Assembly (NCBI RefSeq): GCF_018614575.1
Contig: NZ_JAGGOJ010000005.1
Location: forward strand, 224,042 to 288,041
Direction: 5' to 3'
Length of the DNA: 64,000 nucleotides
Origin: Streptomyces sp. ISL-10
GTDB lineage: Bacteria; Actinomycetota; Actinomycetes; Streptomycetales; Streptomycetaceae
Part shown: positions 52,326 through 60,916 of the stretch, one piece after another
Layout of the letters: each line of letters begins with the position of its first letter
How positions within the stretch are numbered: position 1 is the first letter of the stretch
Program-made: the position numbers and the translations under genes
Notes under the pieces: model-generated
What the model was told of the DNA's origin: nothing
Seen by the model: the letters and a program-made list of their open reading frames with translations, nothing else
Databases searched by the model: none

Positions 52326-52972
52326 CAGCGACTCTCCCCCCACCGCGGCTGCTCAGCCTGGTCGATCGTCGCCTGATCCGGATCCAGGTCCTCCTTCAAC
52401 TGCTCGTCCATCGCATCCCGGATCTTCGGATCGATCAGCCCGGAACGCTCCATCGAGTCCATCTGCGCGTCCATCACGTCATACGTCGTGTTCTTCCACG
52501 TCTGCTTGACCTCGCCGTGCGCCTCAGCCATCGACTCGCGGCTCCAGTCCGCGTTGTCCCACGCGTGCTGGTCACGGATCGTGTCCCAGCTCATCTGCTT
52601 GACCTCGTCCTCCGACAGATGAGGATTACCGTTCAGCGAGTTCACACCGATCTTGAACGCGTCCTTGACGTACTGCTCCTGCTCGGCGAACGAACCCGCT
52701 GACAGACCGACCCCCTTGGCGAATGCGTTGCCCTTCAGCGTCAGCGTCCGAACCCCCCACTCCCAGCGGCTGCAGAAGGTCTCGAACTCCGCCGCCAGCC
52801 CGCCATGGCCCAACTCCAGCCCCGACAGCGCGAGGTCCGAGAACCCTCGCCCCACCGACGCCTCGCCGATCATCCCGAGCTCCTTCAGCTCGGCATGCGC
52901 CAGATTGATCCCGTTCGCGATCTCCGCCAGCGCCGCCGGCGGAGCCTTCAGCTCCGGCTCGCCCCCACTCAC
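52325..52972 (-). CDS. WXG-like helical partner of the RHS toxin
   Basis: 215 residues from the GTG at 52972. Helical, with WEWGVRTLTLKGNAFAKGVG (about 70-89), a WXG-like turn, and a C-terminal charged region (NADWSRESMAEAHGEVKQTW). The stop overlaps the RHS start by one base (TGATG) and its own start overlaps the SseB-like stop by 4 bases, so the three are tightly coupled. It fits a secretion or loading partner for the RHS protein through a type VII-like route. The ESX machinery itself is not in this window. Confidence 0.8.
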   Translation of the reverse strand: MSGGEPELKAPPAALAEIANGINLAHAELKELGMIGEASVGRGFSDLALSGLELGHGGLAAEFETFCSRWEWGVRTLTLKGNAFAKGVGLSAGSFAEQEQYVKDAFKIGVNSLNGNPHLSEDEVKQMSWDTIRDQHAWDNADWSRESMAEAHGEVKQTWKNTTYDVMDAQMDSMERSGLIDPKIRDAMDEQLKEDLDPDQATIDQAEQPRWGESR

Positions 52973-53481
52973 CGCATCCCCCCGAGATCCACCGCCACCG
53001 CATCGGGCACGATGCCCTCCACCGGCGGGAACACCATGCCTTCGTCACTGCCCGCGTCCAAAGCGACCCCGGCCGGCCCCGGCAGCATCGGCACCATCAC
53101 ATCCAGCAACCGGGCGCCGAGAATCGTCCGGTACGCCCACTCCCGGTCCGCATCCCCCTGCGCCCGCGCGAACCGCGCCAACGCCTCCTCGTCCGAGAAG
53201 GCACAGATCCACCGCACCCCGTTGAAATCCGCCGTCCACAAACTCCCCTGCGCATCGAACGGCACCAGCACCGCCGTGCGCCGGAACTCCCCCAGCAAGC
53301 GCGCAAACTCGCGGCGGGCGACGGTCACCGCATCCACCGGCTCAGCGGCCACTGGCACCGTTGGTGTTACCGGTGGAATCGTTGACGGCTCAAACGATGT
53401 GGTCGGTACCGACGCATCGGTCAACTCCGCAAGCCGCGAAGCTCGTTGAGGCTTCGCTGTCCCGTCCCCGTTGTCAGTCAC
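52969..53481 (-). CDS. SseB-like protein
   Basis: 170 residues from the GTG at 53481. An SseB N-terminal-like fold: FARLLGEFRRTAVLVPFDAQ, DFNGVRWICAFSDEEALARFARA, then a C-terminal part with VDLGGMR. A Pro/Thr-rich N-terminal tail of about 50 residues precedes it. In Streptomyces this family is regularly found upstream of WXG-like and RHS-toxin genes, and it starts the operon here. A chaperone or secretion-related role is possible. It is cytosolic; no signal or membrane helix. Confidence 0.8.
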   Translation of the reverse strand: MTDNGDGTAKPQRASRLAELTDASVPTTSFEPSTIPPVTPTVPVAAEPVDAVTVARREFARLLGEFRRTAVLVPFDAQGSLWTADFNGVRWICAFSDEEALARFARAQGDADREWAYRTILGARLLDVMVPMLPGPAGVALDAGSDEGMVFPPVEGIVPDAVAVDLGGMR

Positions 53482-53588
53482 CCACGAATGCTGCCACGCA
53501 CCCATTCCCACGAGCAACGAACAAAGGACCGAATCCTGCCATGGCGGCAATCACACCCCACAGCCACGCGGCGGGACGGCCGGCCCCG

Positions 53589-54948
53589 TCAGGTCAGCGA
53601 GGCGCGCTCGTCCAGTGCTTCCTCACGCGTGCGGACATGCATCGCGAGCCCCCTCGCTCCCGCCGGGACCACGCCGATCAGCATGGTCCCCGCGGGAGCG
53701 TCCGCAGAGGTAGGCGTGCTCGCCGGGGCGGCGCTCTGCGGGGTGGTGCCGGCCGCATCGTCCTGGCGCGGCGCGGACCTCGCGTTCTTCTCCAGGACGA
53801 TGCCCTCCTCGATGGGCGAGCCGTCCAGTGCCCAGTAGTCGCCGAGGGTGAGACGGCTCATCCCGTTGGGCGTAAGCGGGTCCACCTCGACCTTCAGCGT
53901 GCCGATCTTTAGCGCCTGACGGAAGGCGGCCCAGGCCGGCTGGACAGGGGTCGAACGAGTCCTGCACCGCGCCGCCGTTGCCGCACAGGATGTTCCCGGT
54001 GCCGAGTCCAGCTTGTCGGGCACGCCGGCGACGACCTGGTTGCCGGCGAGCACATGGCTGCGCTCGTAGTTGTGGTCGTGCCCCTGGAGGACCAGGTCCA
54101 CCGAGTAGCGGGCAACAGCTGGGAGCCAGGTCTCGCGTACACCGTCGTCCGCTCCGTGCCGCGAGGAGGAGCTGAACGCCGCCTGGTGCACCAGAGCGAC
54201 GATGAAGTCGACGCCCTTGTCCGCGTGCTCGGCGGCGAGGGCCTTCTCGACCACAGCCGCTGACGGCCGCCGGTGTAGCCGATGCTGTGCTTCATCTCGG
54301 TGTTGACGTCGTTGTTGTCGATGCTGATGAAAACGACGCTGCCGTAGCGGAACGAGTAGAAGCAGTTGTCCAGCTCCGGGTAGCCGTTGCCGGTCAGGGG
54401 AAGCGCGTCCGGTACGGGTCGTAGCTCCACTCGCCCCAGCTGTCACCGGACACCAGCACGTCGAGCTGGCTCTCGGTCGCGTGGTTGCTGATGCACGGCA
54501 TCCACGGCGTGGACGTGGCCATCGGCGAGATCATGTCGAACCACTCGTCCCACAGCTTCTGGTCGCCGTTGGCGTAGGCCAGGTCGCCGACGACGACGTG
54601 GAACGCCGGGTTGAACGACTGCGCCGGCTTGGTGTTCATGCTCGGCTCGATCGGCTGCTGCGCCGTGGTCGCGAGTTCGGCTCCCTGGTCGCCGAACGCC
54701 GTGAACGTGAACTTCTCCCGGCCGCGCGGCCCGGTGATGAAGCCGTACGCCGGCGTGACGGCATCTCGGACGCCGCGCCACTGCCGAAGTTCACGTGGAT
54801 CCGCGAGACGGGGTTTCGGTGCCGTACGCCGGCCGGCGCCAGAGCCACACACCACTCGCGGCGGTCGCCCCGCCGCACCGACGATCGCGCTGCGGCGCAG
54901 GGAGTCCCGGCGGGAGACTTGCGGACGGTGCGCGTGTGAATGGCCCAT
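53589..54948 (-). pseudogene. Broken secreted metallophosphoesterase (purple acid phosphatase type)
   Basis: The ATG at 54948 begins a twin-arginine signal (VSRRDSLRRSAIVGAAG). Frame 1 gives FTFTAFGDQGAEL, FHVVVGDLAYANG and CISNHATESQ, which are the first metallophosphatase motifs (GNHE is changed to SNHA). Frame 2 continues with LTGNGYPELDNCFYSFRYGS. Frame 3 continues with DFIVALVHQ, ARYSVDLVLQGHDHNYERSH and TLGDYWALDGSP. At least three to four frame changes are needed, and the N-terminal fibronectin-like segment between the signal and the catalytic domain is largely missing. The original enzyme would have released phosphate outside the cell. Confidence 0.8.
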
Positions 54949-55355
54949 GCGAGCGGGCCTTCATGACCCCAGTTGGAATGGCAACCAGTGAAGGGTGGCT
55001 GATTCATGGTCGACATTGGCGCGATTTCGATCACATGAGCGAGACGCCTCCGCATCCCGCCCAGCCGGACCCCTCGACCGCGGCCGGCCGGCAGCGCAGA
55101 CCACCCCAAAGGTGGCACAACGACAGTCATTGCCCGACGTCACGCTCCGTGATAAACAGAGTGACGTTATGTATGCAGACGCCGGATCGCGCCACACTCG
55201 CGCAGGTCAGGGCAGCCTGTTCGGTCAAACGTGCGGAGATCGGGTAAAGAGACCCTCGAAGTCGGCTTACGTGGACGGTTTCATCAGCGAAGATAGAACC
55301 TGACCCGTGCCGAGGGGCGTGGGCGGCGAACAACCCAACAGGGGCGGTGAGTTAC
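54949..55355. other. Intergenic region before cmd cluster, 407 bases
   Basis: No gene is supported; short open frames lack ribosome sites and family resemblance. It must hold the promoter of the cmd cluster. GC content is lower than average around 55120-55200. Confidence 0.5.
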
Positions 55356-55664
55356 ATGATCCTGGCAGCCGAAAAGGGCGACATCACCACCATCATCGGC
55401 GGTATCGCCCCGAACTGGGGACCGTTCGGAAGCCTGGGCAACGAGGCTCGAGTGATGATCGAGGTCGTGATGGCTATTGCCATCCTCCTCTGCCTCGGCA
55501 TCGCGATCTGGGGTGCGGCCAAGCAGCGCATCGGGGCGACGGCCCTGCGCGACACGTTCAGCGCGGAACAGGGCAAGGGCCTGATCGTCGCCGGCCTCAC
55601 CGGCGTCTTCATCATCGGCTCGCTGGGGACACTGTTCACCATCGTGTACGGGATGGCCGTCTAG
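55356..55664 (+). CDS. cmdF: Two-helix membrane protein, VirB2-like (cmdF position)
   Basis: 102 residues from the ATG at 55356; a GTG three codons upstream lies too close to AGGGG. Two membrane helices (VVMAIAILLCLGIAIWG about 37-54 and VAGLTGVFIIGSLGTLFTIV about 78-97) are linked by a short basic loop (KQRIGATALRDTFSAEQGKG). Size and topology resemble VirB2 pilin or small conjugation proteins. It is first of six co-directional genes that correspond by order to the cmdABCDEF locus (S. coelicolor SCO4131-SCO4126), recalled from memory. Function as a pilin is inferred. Confidence 0.75.
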   Translation: MILAAEKGDITTIIGGIAPNWGPFGSLGNEARVMIEVVMAIAILLCLGIAIWGAAKQRIGATALRDTFSAEQGKGLIVAGLTGVFIIGSLGTLFTIVYGMAV

Positions 55665-55809
55665 CCGCCCGCCCGCCCTTTCCGGGCTCGCCCGGCCCAC
55701 CCCGAGGTTGCGTTTCCCCGATGTACCCGAAGTTCCTGAAGACACGTCACCACCCCGCGCCTGCGGGGCACGCAGCACGTCCACGACCGGTTGAGGGGGC
55801 CTGCGCCTG

Positions 55810-56643
55810 ATGAGCCTCGGCGACGAGCACGGCGACCGCACGAACGACGGCTTCGGCGGCTCCGGGCAGACCCGCACCCGCCTCCCGGGCACCCCCGAGG
55901 ACGTGTACGGCGGCGCCCGCCGCCCGGTGCGCACCTCGCGCTCGCTGATCGGCGTGGTGGGCGTGGTGGTGCTGCTGATCGCGGCGATCGCCTTCGCCAA
56001 CCAGGGCGGCGGGTCCGACGACGCGTCGGGCGACACCGCCAAGTCCCCGGAGAGCGCGCCTACGGCGGCGACGGGGGTACGCCCGGTGAAGGGCGAGGCG
56101 GGCGGCATCCCGACGGGATACGCGCAGGACGAGCAGGGGGCGCAGAGCGCGGCGGCGAACTACGCGGCTGCTCTTGGTTCCGACGGCATGTTCAACGACG
56201 AGCGCCGTCAAGCGATCGTTGCGACCGTCGCACACGAGAGCACACTCGCCACGCTGCAGTCCGGCTTCGACGCGGACTACTCCGCCGACTTCCTGGCTCA
56301 GATCGGGCTGAACGCCGACGGCACCGCACCTGCGGGCACGACGTTCGTCAACCGGACGATGCCCGCCGGGACGAAAGTGCAGAAGTATGCCGGTGACACC
56401 GCGGACATCGATGTGTGGTGCGTGGGCCTGTTCGGTCTGACCGGCGAGAAGTCGACCAAGCCGGTGACGAGCGGCTGGTTCACGGTCAGCGTGAAACTGC
56501 AGTGGAACGGCTCCGACTGGAAGGTCCTGGAGACCAGCCAAAAGACGGGTCCGACGCCCGTCACCGGCGATAATCCCGTCTCCGGCTCGGATGAAATCGC
56601 GGACGCGGTCAACGGATTCGGAGGGTTCACCTATGCCCGTTAG
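55810..56643 (+). CDS. cmdE: VirB8/TcpC-like conjugal transfer protein (cmdE position)
   Basis: 277 residues. A cytosolic tail of about 45 residues ends in RTSRSL, then a membrane helix (LIGVVGVVVLLIAAIAFANQ) and an external domain with two NTF2-like halves (for example AQSAAANYAAALGSDGMFND and GLFGLTGEKSTKPVTSGWFT). TcpC and VirB8 proteins of this topology assemble the inner-membrane part of type IV machines. The stop overlaps the next gene by 11 bases. It has no visible catalytic residues, as expected for a scaffold. Confidence 0.78.
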   Translation: MSLGDEHGDRTNDGFGGSGQTRTRLPGTPEDVYGGARRPVRTSRSLIGVVGVVVLLIAAIAFANQGGGSDDASGDTAKSPESAPTAATGVRPVKGEAGGIPTGYAQDEQGAQSAAANYAAALGSDGMFNDERRQAIVATVAHESTLATLQSGFDADYSADFLAQIGLNADGTAPAGTTFVNRTMPAGTKVQKYAGDTADIDVWCVGLFGLTGEKSTKPVTSGWFTVSVKLQWNGSDWKVLETSQKTGPTPVTGDNPVSGSDEIADAVNGFGGFTYAR

Positions 56644-57937
56644 CCCGCGCTCCCGGCCCCACACTCTGCTGACTCTCGTGGCCGCTGTCCAAACAGCGGC
56701 ATTCCTGTTCGCGAGCAGAGCGGCGGCCGAGCCGACTCCCACGCCGAGCCGCACCAACAACCCGTGCGGGCTCATCGCCGGCCCCGCCCGCGACTACTGC
56801 GAAGACGGTGACGCCCCCGGCGCCGGCCGGTCGTCCGTCGGGAACGATCCGACGGACGCCCTCGACCCCCTCACCTCCCTCGCCCGCGGCTGCGCCGACG
56901 CCGCCGTCGCCGTGCTCGACTTCCTCTCCGACGCCGTGAAGGAGACCGCCGAGGTCGACTTCACCAACCCCGCCTTCCTCGCCCGCTACGCCATCGTCTT
57001 CGCCGCCGCCACCGTCCTCACGCTCGTCCTGTGGCTGCTCGCCGTCGCCAAGCGCGCCATCCGGGGCGTGCCGCTGACCACCGCGATCTCCGAGGCCGTC
57101 GGCTTCCTCTGGCTGACCGTCCTCGCCTCCGCCTTCACGCCGCTGATCCTCTACACCGTCGTCTCGGCGACCGACGCCGTCACCGAGGTCGTCGCCTCCG
57201 GGACCAGTCAGCAGACCGACGTCTTCTTCGGGAGCTTCAAGGAGGCCCTGCAGAAGGGCGACAGCATCAGCGGCGGGCCGATCATGCTGATCATCGTCGC
57301 GCTGGTCACCGTGCTCGCGGCCGGCATCCTCTACCTGGAGCTGTTCATCCGCGCCGTGCTCCTCTACGTCGGAGCTCTCCTCGGCGTCATCGTCTACGCC
57401 GGGCTCGTCGACAAGAACATGTGGGGCCACGTCCGCCGCTGGGCCGGGATCATGATCGCCATCATCCTGGTCAAGCCCGTCATCGTCATCGTGCTCGGCC
57501 TCGCCGGCGCACTCTCCGCGGGCGAGGGGCCGGACTCCTTCTCCGCCGTCGTGTCCGGGCTCTCCATCATCCTGCTCGCCATCTTCGCGTCCGCGATGAT
57601 CTACCGCTTCGTCCCCGGCTTCGGCGACGAGATCGCCAACTCCCGCAACAACCGCATCCAGAACGCCGCCGAGGGCAAGGCCGCCGCCGTCATCAGCTCG
57701 CCCGCCGCCCTCGTCTCCCAGGGCATCAAGACCCACAGCACCCGCGGCAACCAGAACACCGGCGGCGACGGCAGCAGCGGCAGCACCCCCCGCCCCGCGA
57801 ACCCCGTCAGCGGCGGCGTCGCCGCCCACGGCAGCCGTACGGGCCAAGCGGGCGCCGCGCCCGCTCCCCGTAGCAGCACTCCGACCAGTGGCACCCCGCA
57901 CAGCAACCGCAACAGCACAGGAGGTGGCGGGCGTTGA
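56633..57937 (+). CDS. cmdD: VirB6-like polytopic membrane protein (cmdD position)
   Basis: 434 residues from the ATG at 56633 with GGAGGG at 6 bases. A signal peptide (LLTLVAAVQTAAFLFASRAAA) is followed by a Cys-containing external segment (NPCGLIAGPARDYCEDG), then six or so membrane helices (for example ILYLELFIRAVLLYVGALLG) and a Gly/Ser/Pro-rich C-terminal tail with RTGQAGAAPAPRSS. VirB6 and TrbL proteins have this shape and form the inner-membrane channel. The next start (TTG) overlaps the stop by 4 bases. Confidence 0.8.
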   Translation: MPVSPRSRPHTLLTLVAAVQTAAFLFASRAAAEPTPTPSRTNNPCGLIAGPARDYCEDGDAPGAGRSSVGNDPTDALDPLTSLARGCADAAVAVLDFLSDAVKETAEVDFTNPAFLARYAIVFAAATVLTLVLWLLAVAKRAIRGVPLTTAISEAVGFLWLTVLASAFTPLILYTVVSATDAVTEVVASGTSQQTDVFFGSFKEALQKGDSISGGPIMLIIVALVTVLAAGILYLELFIRAVLLYVGALLGVIVYAGLVDKNMWGHVRRWAGIMIAIILVKPVIVIVLGLAGALSAGEGPDSFSAVVSGLSIILLAIFASAMIYRFVPGFGDEIANSRNNRIQNAAEGKAAAVISSPAALVSQGIKTHSTRGNQNTGGDGSSGSTPRPANPVSGGVAAHGSRTGQAGAAPAPRSSTPTSGTPHSNRNSTGGGGR

Positions 57938-59487
57938 CGACCCAGTCCCCACTCATCACGCCCCGCCGCACGTACCTCATCGGCCGCGCCCGGCCGAACG
58001 CGATCGTCGGCAAGAACCGCGAGACCGGCGAGATCGCGCTGATCATCGCCGGCGCGTTCCTCGGCATGATGAGCGGACTGCTGGTCCCCGTCCTGACCCT
58101 GCGGATCGTGCTGCTGATGGGCTTCCCGCTGCTCGCGCTCGCCGCCGTGTACGTGCCCTACAAGCACCGCACCTTCTACAAGTGGTTCGAGATCAACCGC
58201 AGCTACAAGCGCACTCTGCGCCAGGGCACCACCTACCGCTCCGGCGCCGTCGAGGCAGGCACCCGCATCGACGGGCGGGAGATCGAGGTCGGCCCGCCGC
58301 CCGGCATCGGGCGGATCAACTGGCTCGCGGCGCCATTCGGCCCCGACGAGATCGCGGTCCTGCTGCACGCCGACCGGCGCACGGTCACCGCCGCCATCGA
58401 GATCGAGGGCCCCGGCGTCGGTCTGCGCGACAGCGAGGACCAGGAGGCACTGGTCGACCGCTTCGGCACGCTGCTCAAGCATGTCGCCAACGGCGACGGT
58501 TTTGTCACACGCATTCAGATGCTGGCTCGCACGCTGCCCGCCGACCCCGACGCACACGCCAAGGACGTCTCCCAGCGCGGCAACCGGAACGCGCCCACCT
58601 GGCTCCAGGACTCGTACGACCAGCTGCAGTCCATGGTCTCCACCTCCAGCGAGCAGCACCGCGCCTACCTCGTCGCCTGCATGCACTACTCGCGCGAACT
58701 GGCCGCCGAGGCCCACGCCATGGCCCGCGCCGCCAAGCACGCCTCCGGCGCGAAGCGGCTCGACAAGGACGCCGGGCTCGCCGTCGTCATGGCCCGTGAG
58801 CTCACCGACATCTGCGCCCGGCTGGCAGAGGCGGACATCCGCGTACGGCAGCCCCTCGGACAGTCACGTCTCGCCTCCCTCGTGCACTCCATGTACGACC
58901 CGGACCACCCCATCGACCACATCCAGGCGATGACAAAACGAAACGCCTGGCCGGCCGAGCTCGACGCCGTCGAGCCCACCTACCTCCAGGCCAAGACCCG
59001 CGAGTCCTCCACCCGCGCCCCCTGGTGCCACTCCACGGCATGGGTGAAGGAGTGGCCGATGACCCCGGTCGGCGTCAACTTCCTCGCCCCGCTGCTCGTC
59101 CACACTCCCGACGTGATCCGTACGGTCGCGGTCACGATGGACCTGGAGCCCACCGAGGTCGCCATCGAGCGGATGCTCACCGAGAAGACCAACGACGAGG
59201 CGGACGCGAGCCGCGCCGCCAAGATGAACCGGACCGTCGACCCGCGCGACATCGCCGCGCACGGACGGCTCGACCAGCGGGGTGAAGATCTCGCGAGCGG
59301 TGCGGCGGGGGTCAACCTCGTCGGGTACATCACTGTGTCGTCGCGTTCGCCCGAGGCCCTGGCCCGGGACAAGCGCACGATCAGGGCCTCTGCCGGCAAG
59401 TCGTATCTGAAGCTGGAGTGGTGCGACCGCGAGCACCACAGGGCCTTTGTGAACACCCTTCCGTTCGCGACCGGCATCCGCCGATAG
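57934..59487 (+). CDS. cmdC: SCO6880-type VirB3/VirB4 N-domain protein (cmdC position)
   Basis: 517 residues from a TTG at 57934 (GGAGGTGG at 8 bases). Two N-terminal membrane helices (EIALIIAGAFLGMMSGLLVP and LLMGFPLLALAAVYVPYK) look like VirB3/PrgI. The large cytosolic remainder resembles the N-terminal domain of VirB4, including TSSEQHRAYLVACMHYSREL and ending RAFVNTLPFATGIRR. The matching ATPase domain is encoded by the next gene, so VirB4 is split here into two polypeptides. This split is usual in actinobacterial type IV-like clusters. Confidence 0.83.
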   Translation: MTTQSPLITPRRTYLIGRARPNAIVGKNRETGEIALIIAGAFLGMMSGLLVPVLTLRIVLLMGFPLLALAAVYVPYKHRTFYKWFEINRSYKRTLRQGTTYRSGAVEAGTRIDGREIEVGPPPGIGRINWLAAPFGPDEIAVLLHADRRTVTAAIEIEGPGVGLRDSEDQEALVDRFGTLLKHVANGDGFVTRIQMLARTLPADPDAHAKDVSQRGNRNAPTWLQDSYDQLQSMVSTSSEQHRAYLVACMHYSRELAAEAHAMARAAKHASGAKRLDKDAGLAVVMARELTDICARLAEADIRVRQPLGQSRLASLVHSMYDPDHPIDHIQAMTKRNAWPAELDAVEPTYLQAKTRESSTRAPWCHSTAWVKEWPMTPVGVNFLAPLLVHTPDVIRTVAVTMDLEPTEVAIERMLTEKTNDEADASRAAKMNRTVDPRDIAAHGRLDQRGEDLASGAAGVNLVGYITVSSRSPEALARDKRTIRASAGKSYLKLEWCDREHHRAFVNTLPFATGIRR

Positions 59488-59499
59488 GGGCCCCGAGCC

Positions 59500-60915
59500 A
59501 TGCGTGATCCGCTGTCCGTCCTCACGGAGGCCTTCACCTCCTTCCTGTTCGGAAAGGTCGAGACGACCCGCCTGCCCGTCCGCACCTCGACCGGGCAGGC
59601 ACAGGCCGTCTACCTGCCGACGGCCGCTCCCGGCCTCGGCGACTCGGGCGTGATCATCGGCCGCGAGGTCTACAGCGGCAAGGGCTACATCTACGACCCC
59701 TTCCAGCTCTACGGGCAGCAGCTCCCCGCCCCCCACTGGCTCGTGCTCGGCGAGTCCGGCAACGGCAAGTCGGCTCTGGAGAAGACATACGTCCTGCGGC
59801 AGTTGCGCTTCCGCGACCGCCAGGTCGTCGTGCTCGACGCACAGGGCGAGGACGGCGTCGGCGAATGGAACCTGATCGCGCAGGAGCTGGGAATAACTCC
59901 CATCCGGCTCGACCCGATGACGGCGCTCGACGGCGGCATCCGCCTCAACCCGCTCGACCCTTCGATCACCAGCACCGGCCAGCTCGCACTGCTGCGGACC
60001 ATCATCGAGGTCGCGATGGGCCACGGCCTCGACGAGCGCAGCGGCTTCGCGCTCAAGGTGGCGCACGCCTACGTCAACGAGACGATCACCGACCGGCAGC
60101 CCGTCCTCACCGACATCGTGGAGCAACTGCGCCACCCCGAGGCCGAGTCCGCCGAGGCGATGAACGTCGACATAGACGATGTACGCGCCTGGGGCCTGGA
60201 CGTCGCCCTCGTCCTCGACCGGCTCGTCGACGGCGACCTGCGCGGCATGTTCGACGGCCCCACCACCGTCGGCATCGACCTGGACGCGCCGCTCATCGTG
60301 TTCGACCTGTCCCACATCGACCGCAACTCGATCGCCATGCCGATCCTGATGGCGATCGTCGGCGTATGGCTGGAACACACCTGGATCCGCCCCGACCGCA
60401 AGAAGCGCATCTTCCTGGTGGAGGAGGCGTGGCACATCATCAACAGCCCGTTCGTCGCGCAGCTCTTCCAGCGGCTGCTCAAGTTCGGCCGGCGGCTCGG
60501 CCTGTCGTTCGTGGCGGTCGTGCACCACCTGTCCGACGTGGTGGACGGGGCGGCGGCGCGCGAGGCCGCGGCGATCCTGAAGATGGCGTCGACGCGGACG
60601 ATCTACGCCCAGAAGGCCGACGAGGCCCGGGCCACGGGGCGCGTACTGGGCCTGCCGCGCTGGGCCGTCGAGATCATTCCCACCCTCACTCCAGGCATCG
60701 CCGTCTGGGACGTCAACGGCAACGTCCAGGTGGTCAAGCACCTCGTGACCGAGGCCGAACGGCCGCTCGTCTTCACCGACCGGGCGATGACGGAGTCCTC
60801 AGGGCCTGCGCTGCCGGAGCACGTCCAGGCCGCGGAGTGGGAGGCGGAGCAGCGGGCGGCGCTGATCGAGCAGCAACAGCAGGTGGGCGAGTCCTCAGAG
60901 TCGACGGTGGCATGA
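59500..60915 (+). CDS. cmdB: VirB4-like ATPase (cmdB position)
   Basis: 471 residues. Walker A is GESGNGKSALEKT (about 85-97). Walker B and the following glutamates are in FLVEEAWHIINSPFVAQL. The C-terminal motif IYAQKADEARATGRVLGLP is typical of VirB4/TraC. It powers the secretion-like complex in the cytosol at the membrane. In the S. coelicolor cmd locus the ATP/GTP-binding gene is cmdB, whose loss alters sporulation and pigment production; this is recalled from memory. The start is 12 bases after the preceding stop. Confidence 0.87.
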   Translation: MRDPLSVLTEAFTSFLFGKVETTRLPVRTSTGQAQAVYLPTAAPGLGDSGVIIGREVYSGKGYIYDPFQLYGQQLPAPHWLVLGESGNGKSALEKTYVLRQLRFRDRQVVVLDAQGEDGVGEWNLIAQELGITPIRLDPMTALDGGIRLNPLDPSITSTGQLALLRTIIEVAMGHGLDERSGFALKVAHAYVNETITDRQPVLTDIVEQLRHPEAESAEAMNVDIDDVRAWGLDVALVLDRLVDGDLRGMFDGPTTVGIDLDAPLIVFDLSHIDRNSIAMPILMAIVGVWLEHTWIRPDRKKRIFLVEEAWHIINSPFVAQLFQRLLKFGRRLGLSFVAVVHHLSDVVDGAAAREAAAILKMASTRTIYAQKADEARATGRVLGLPRWAVEIIPTLTPGIAVWDVNGNVQVVKHLVTEAERPLVFTDRAMTESSGPALPEHVQAAEWEAEQRAALIEQQQQVGESSESTVA

Positions 60916-60916
60916 G

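Noticed and set aside
49950..52376. An 808-codon open frame opposite the RHS gene
   Set aside because: Val/Gly/Arg-rich composition typical of an antisense frame. The RHS repeats on the minus strand explain the region.
54995..55303. A 102-codon frame before the cmd cluster
   Set aside because: No ribosome site, no recognisable features, and weak codon bias.
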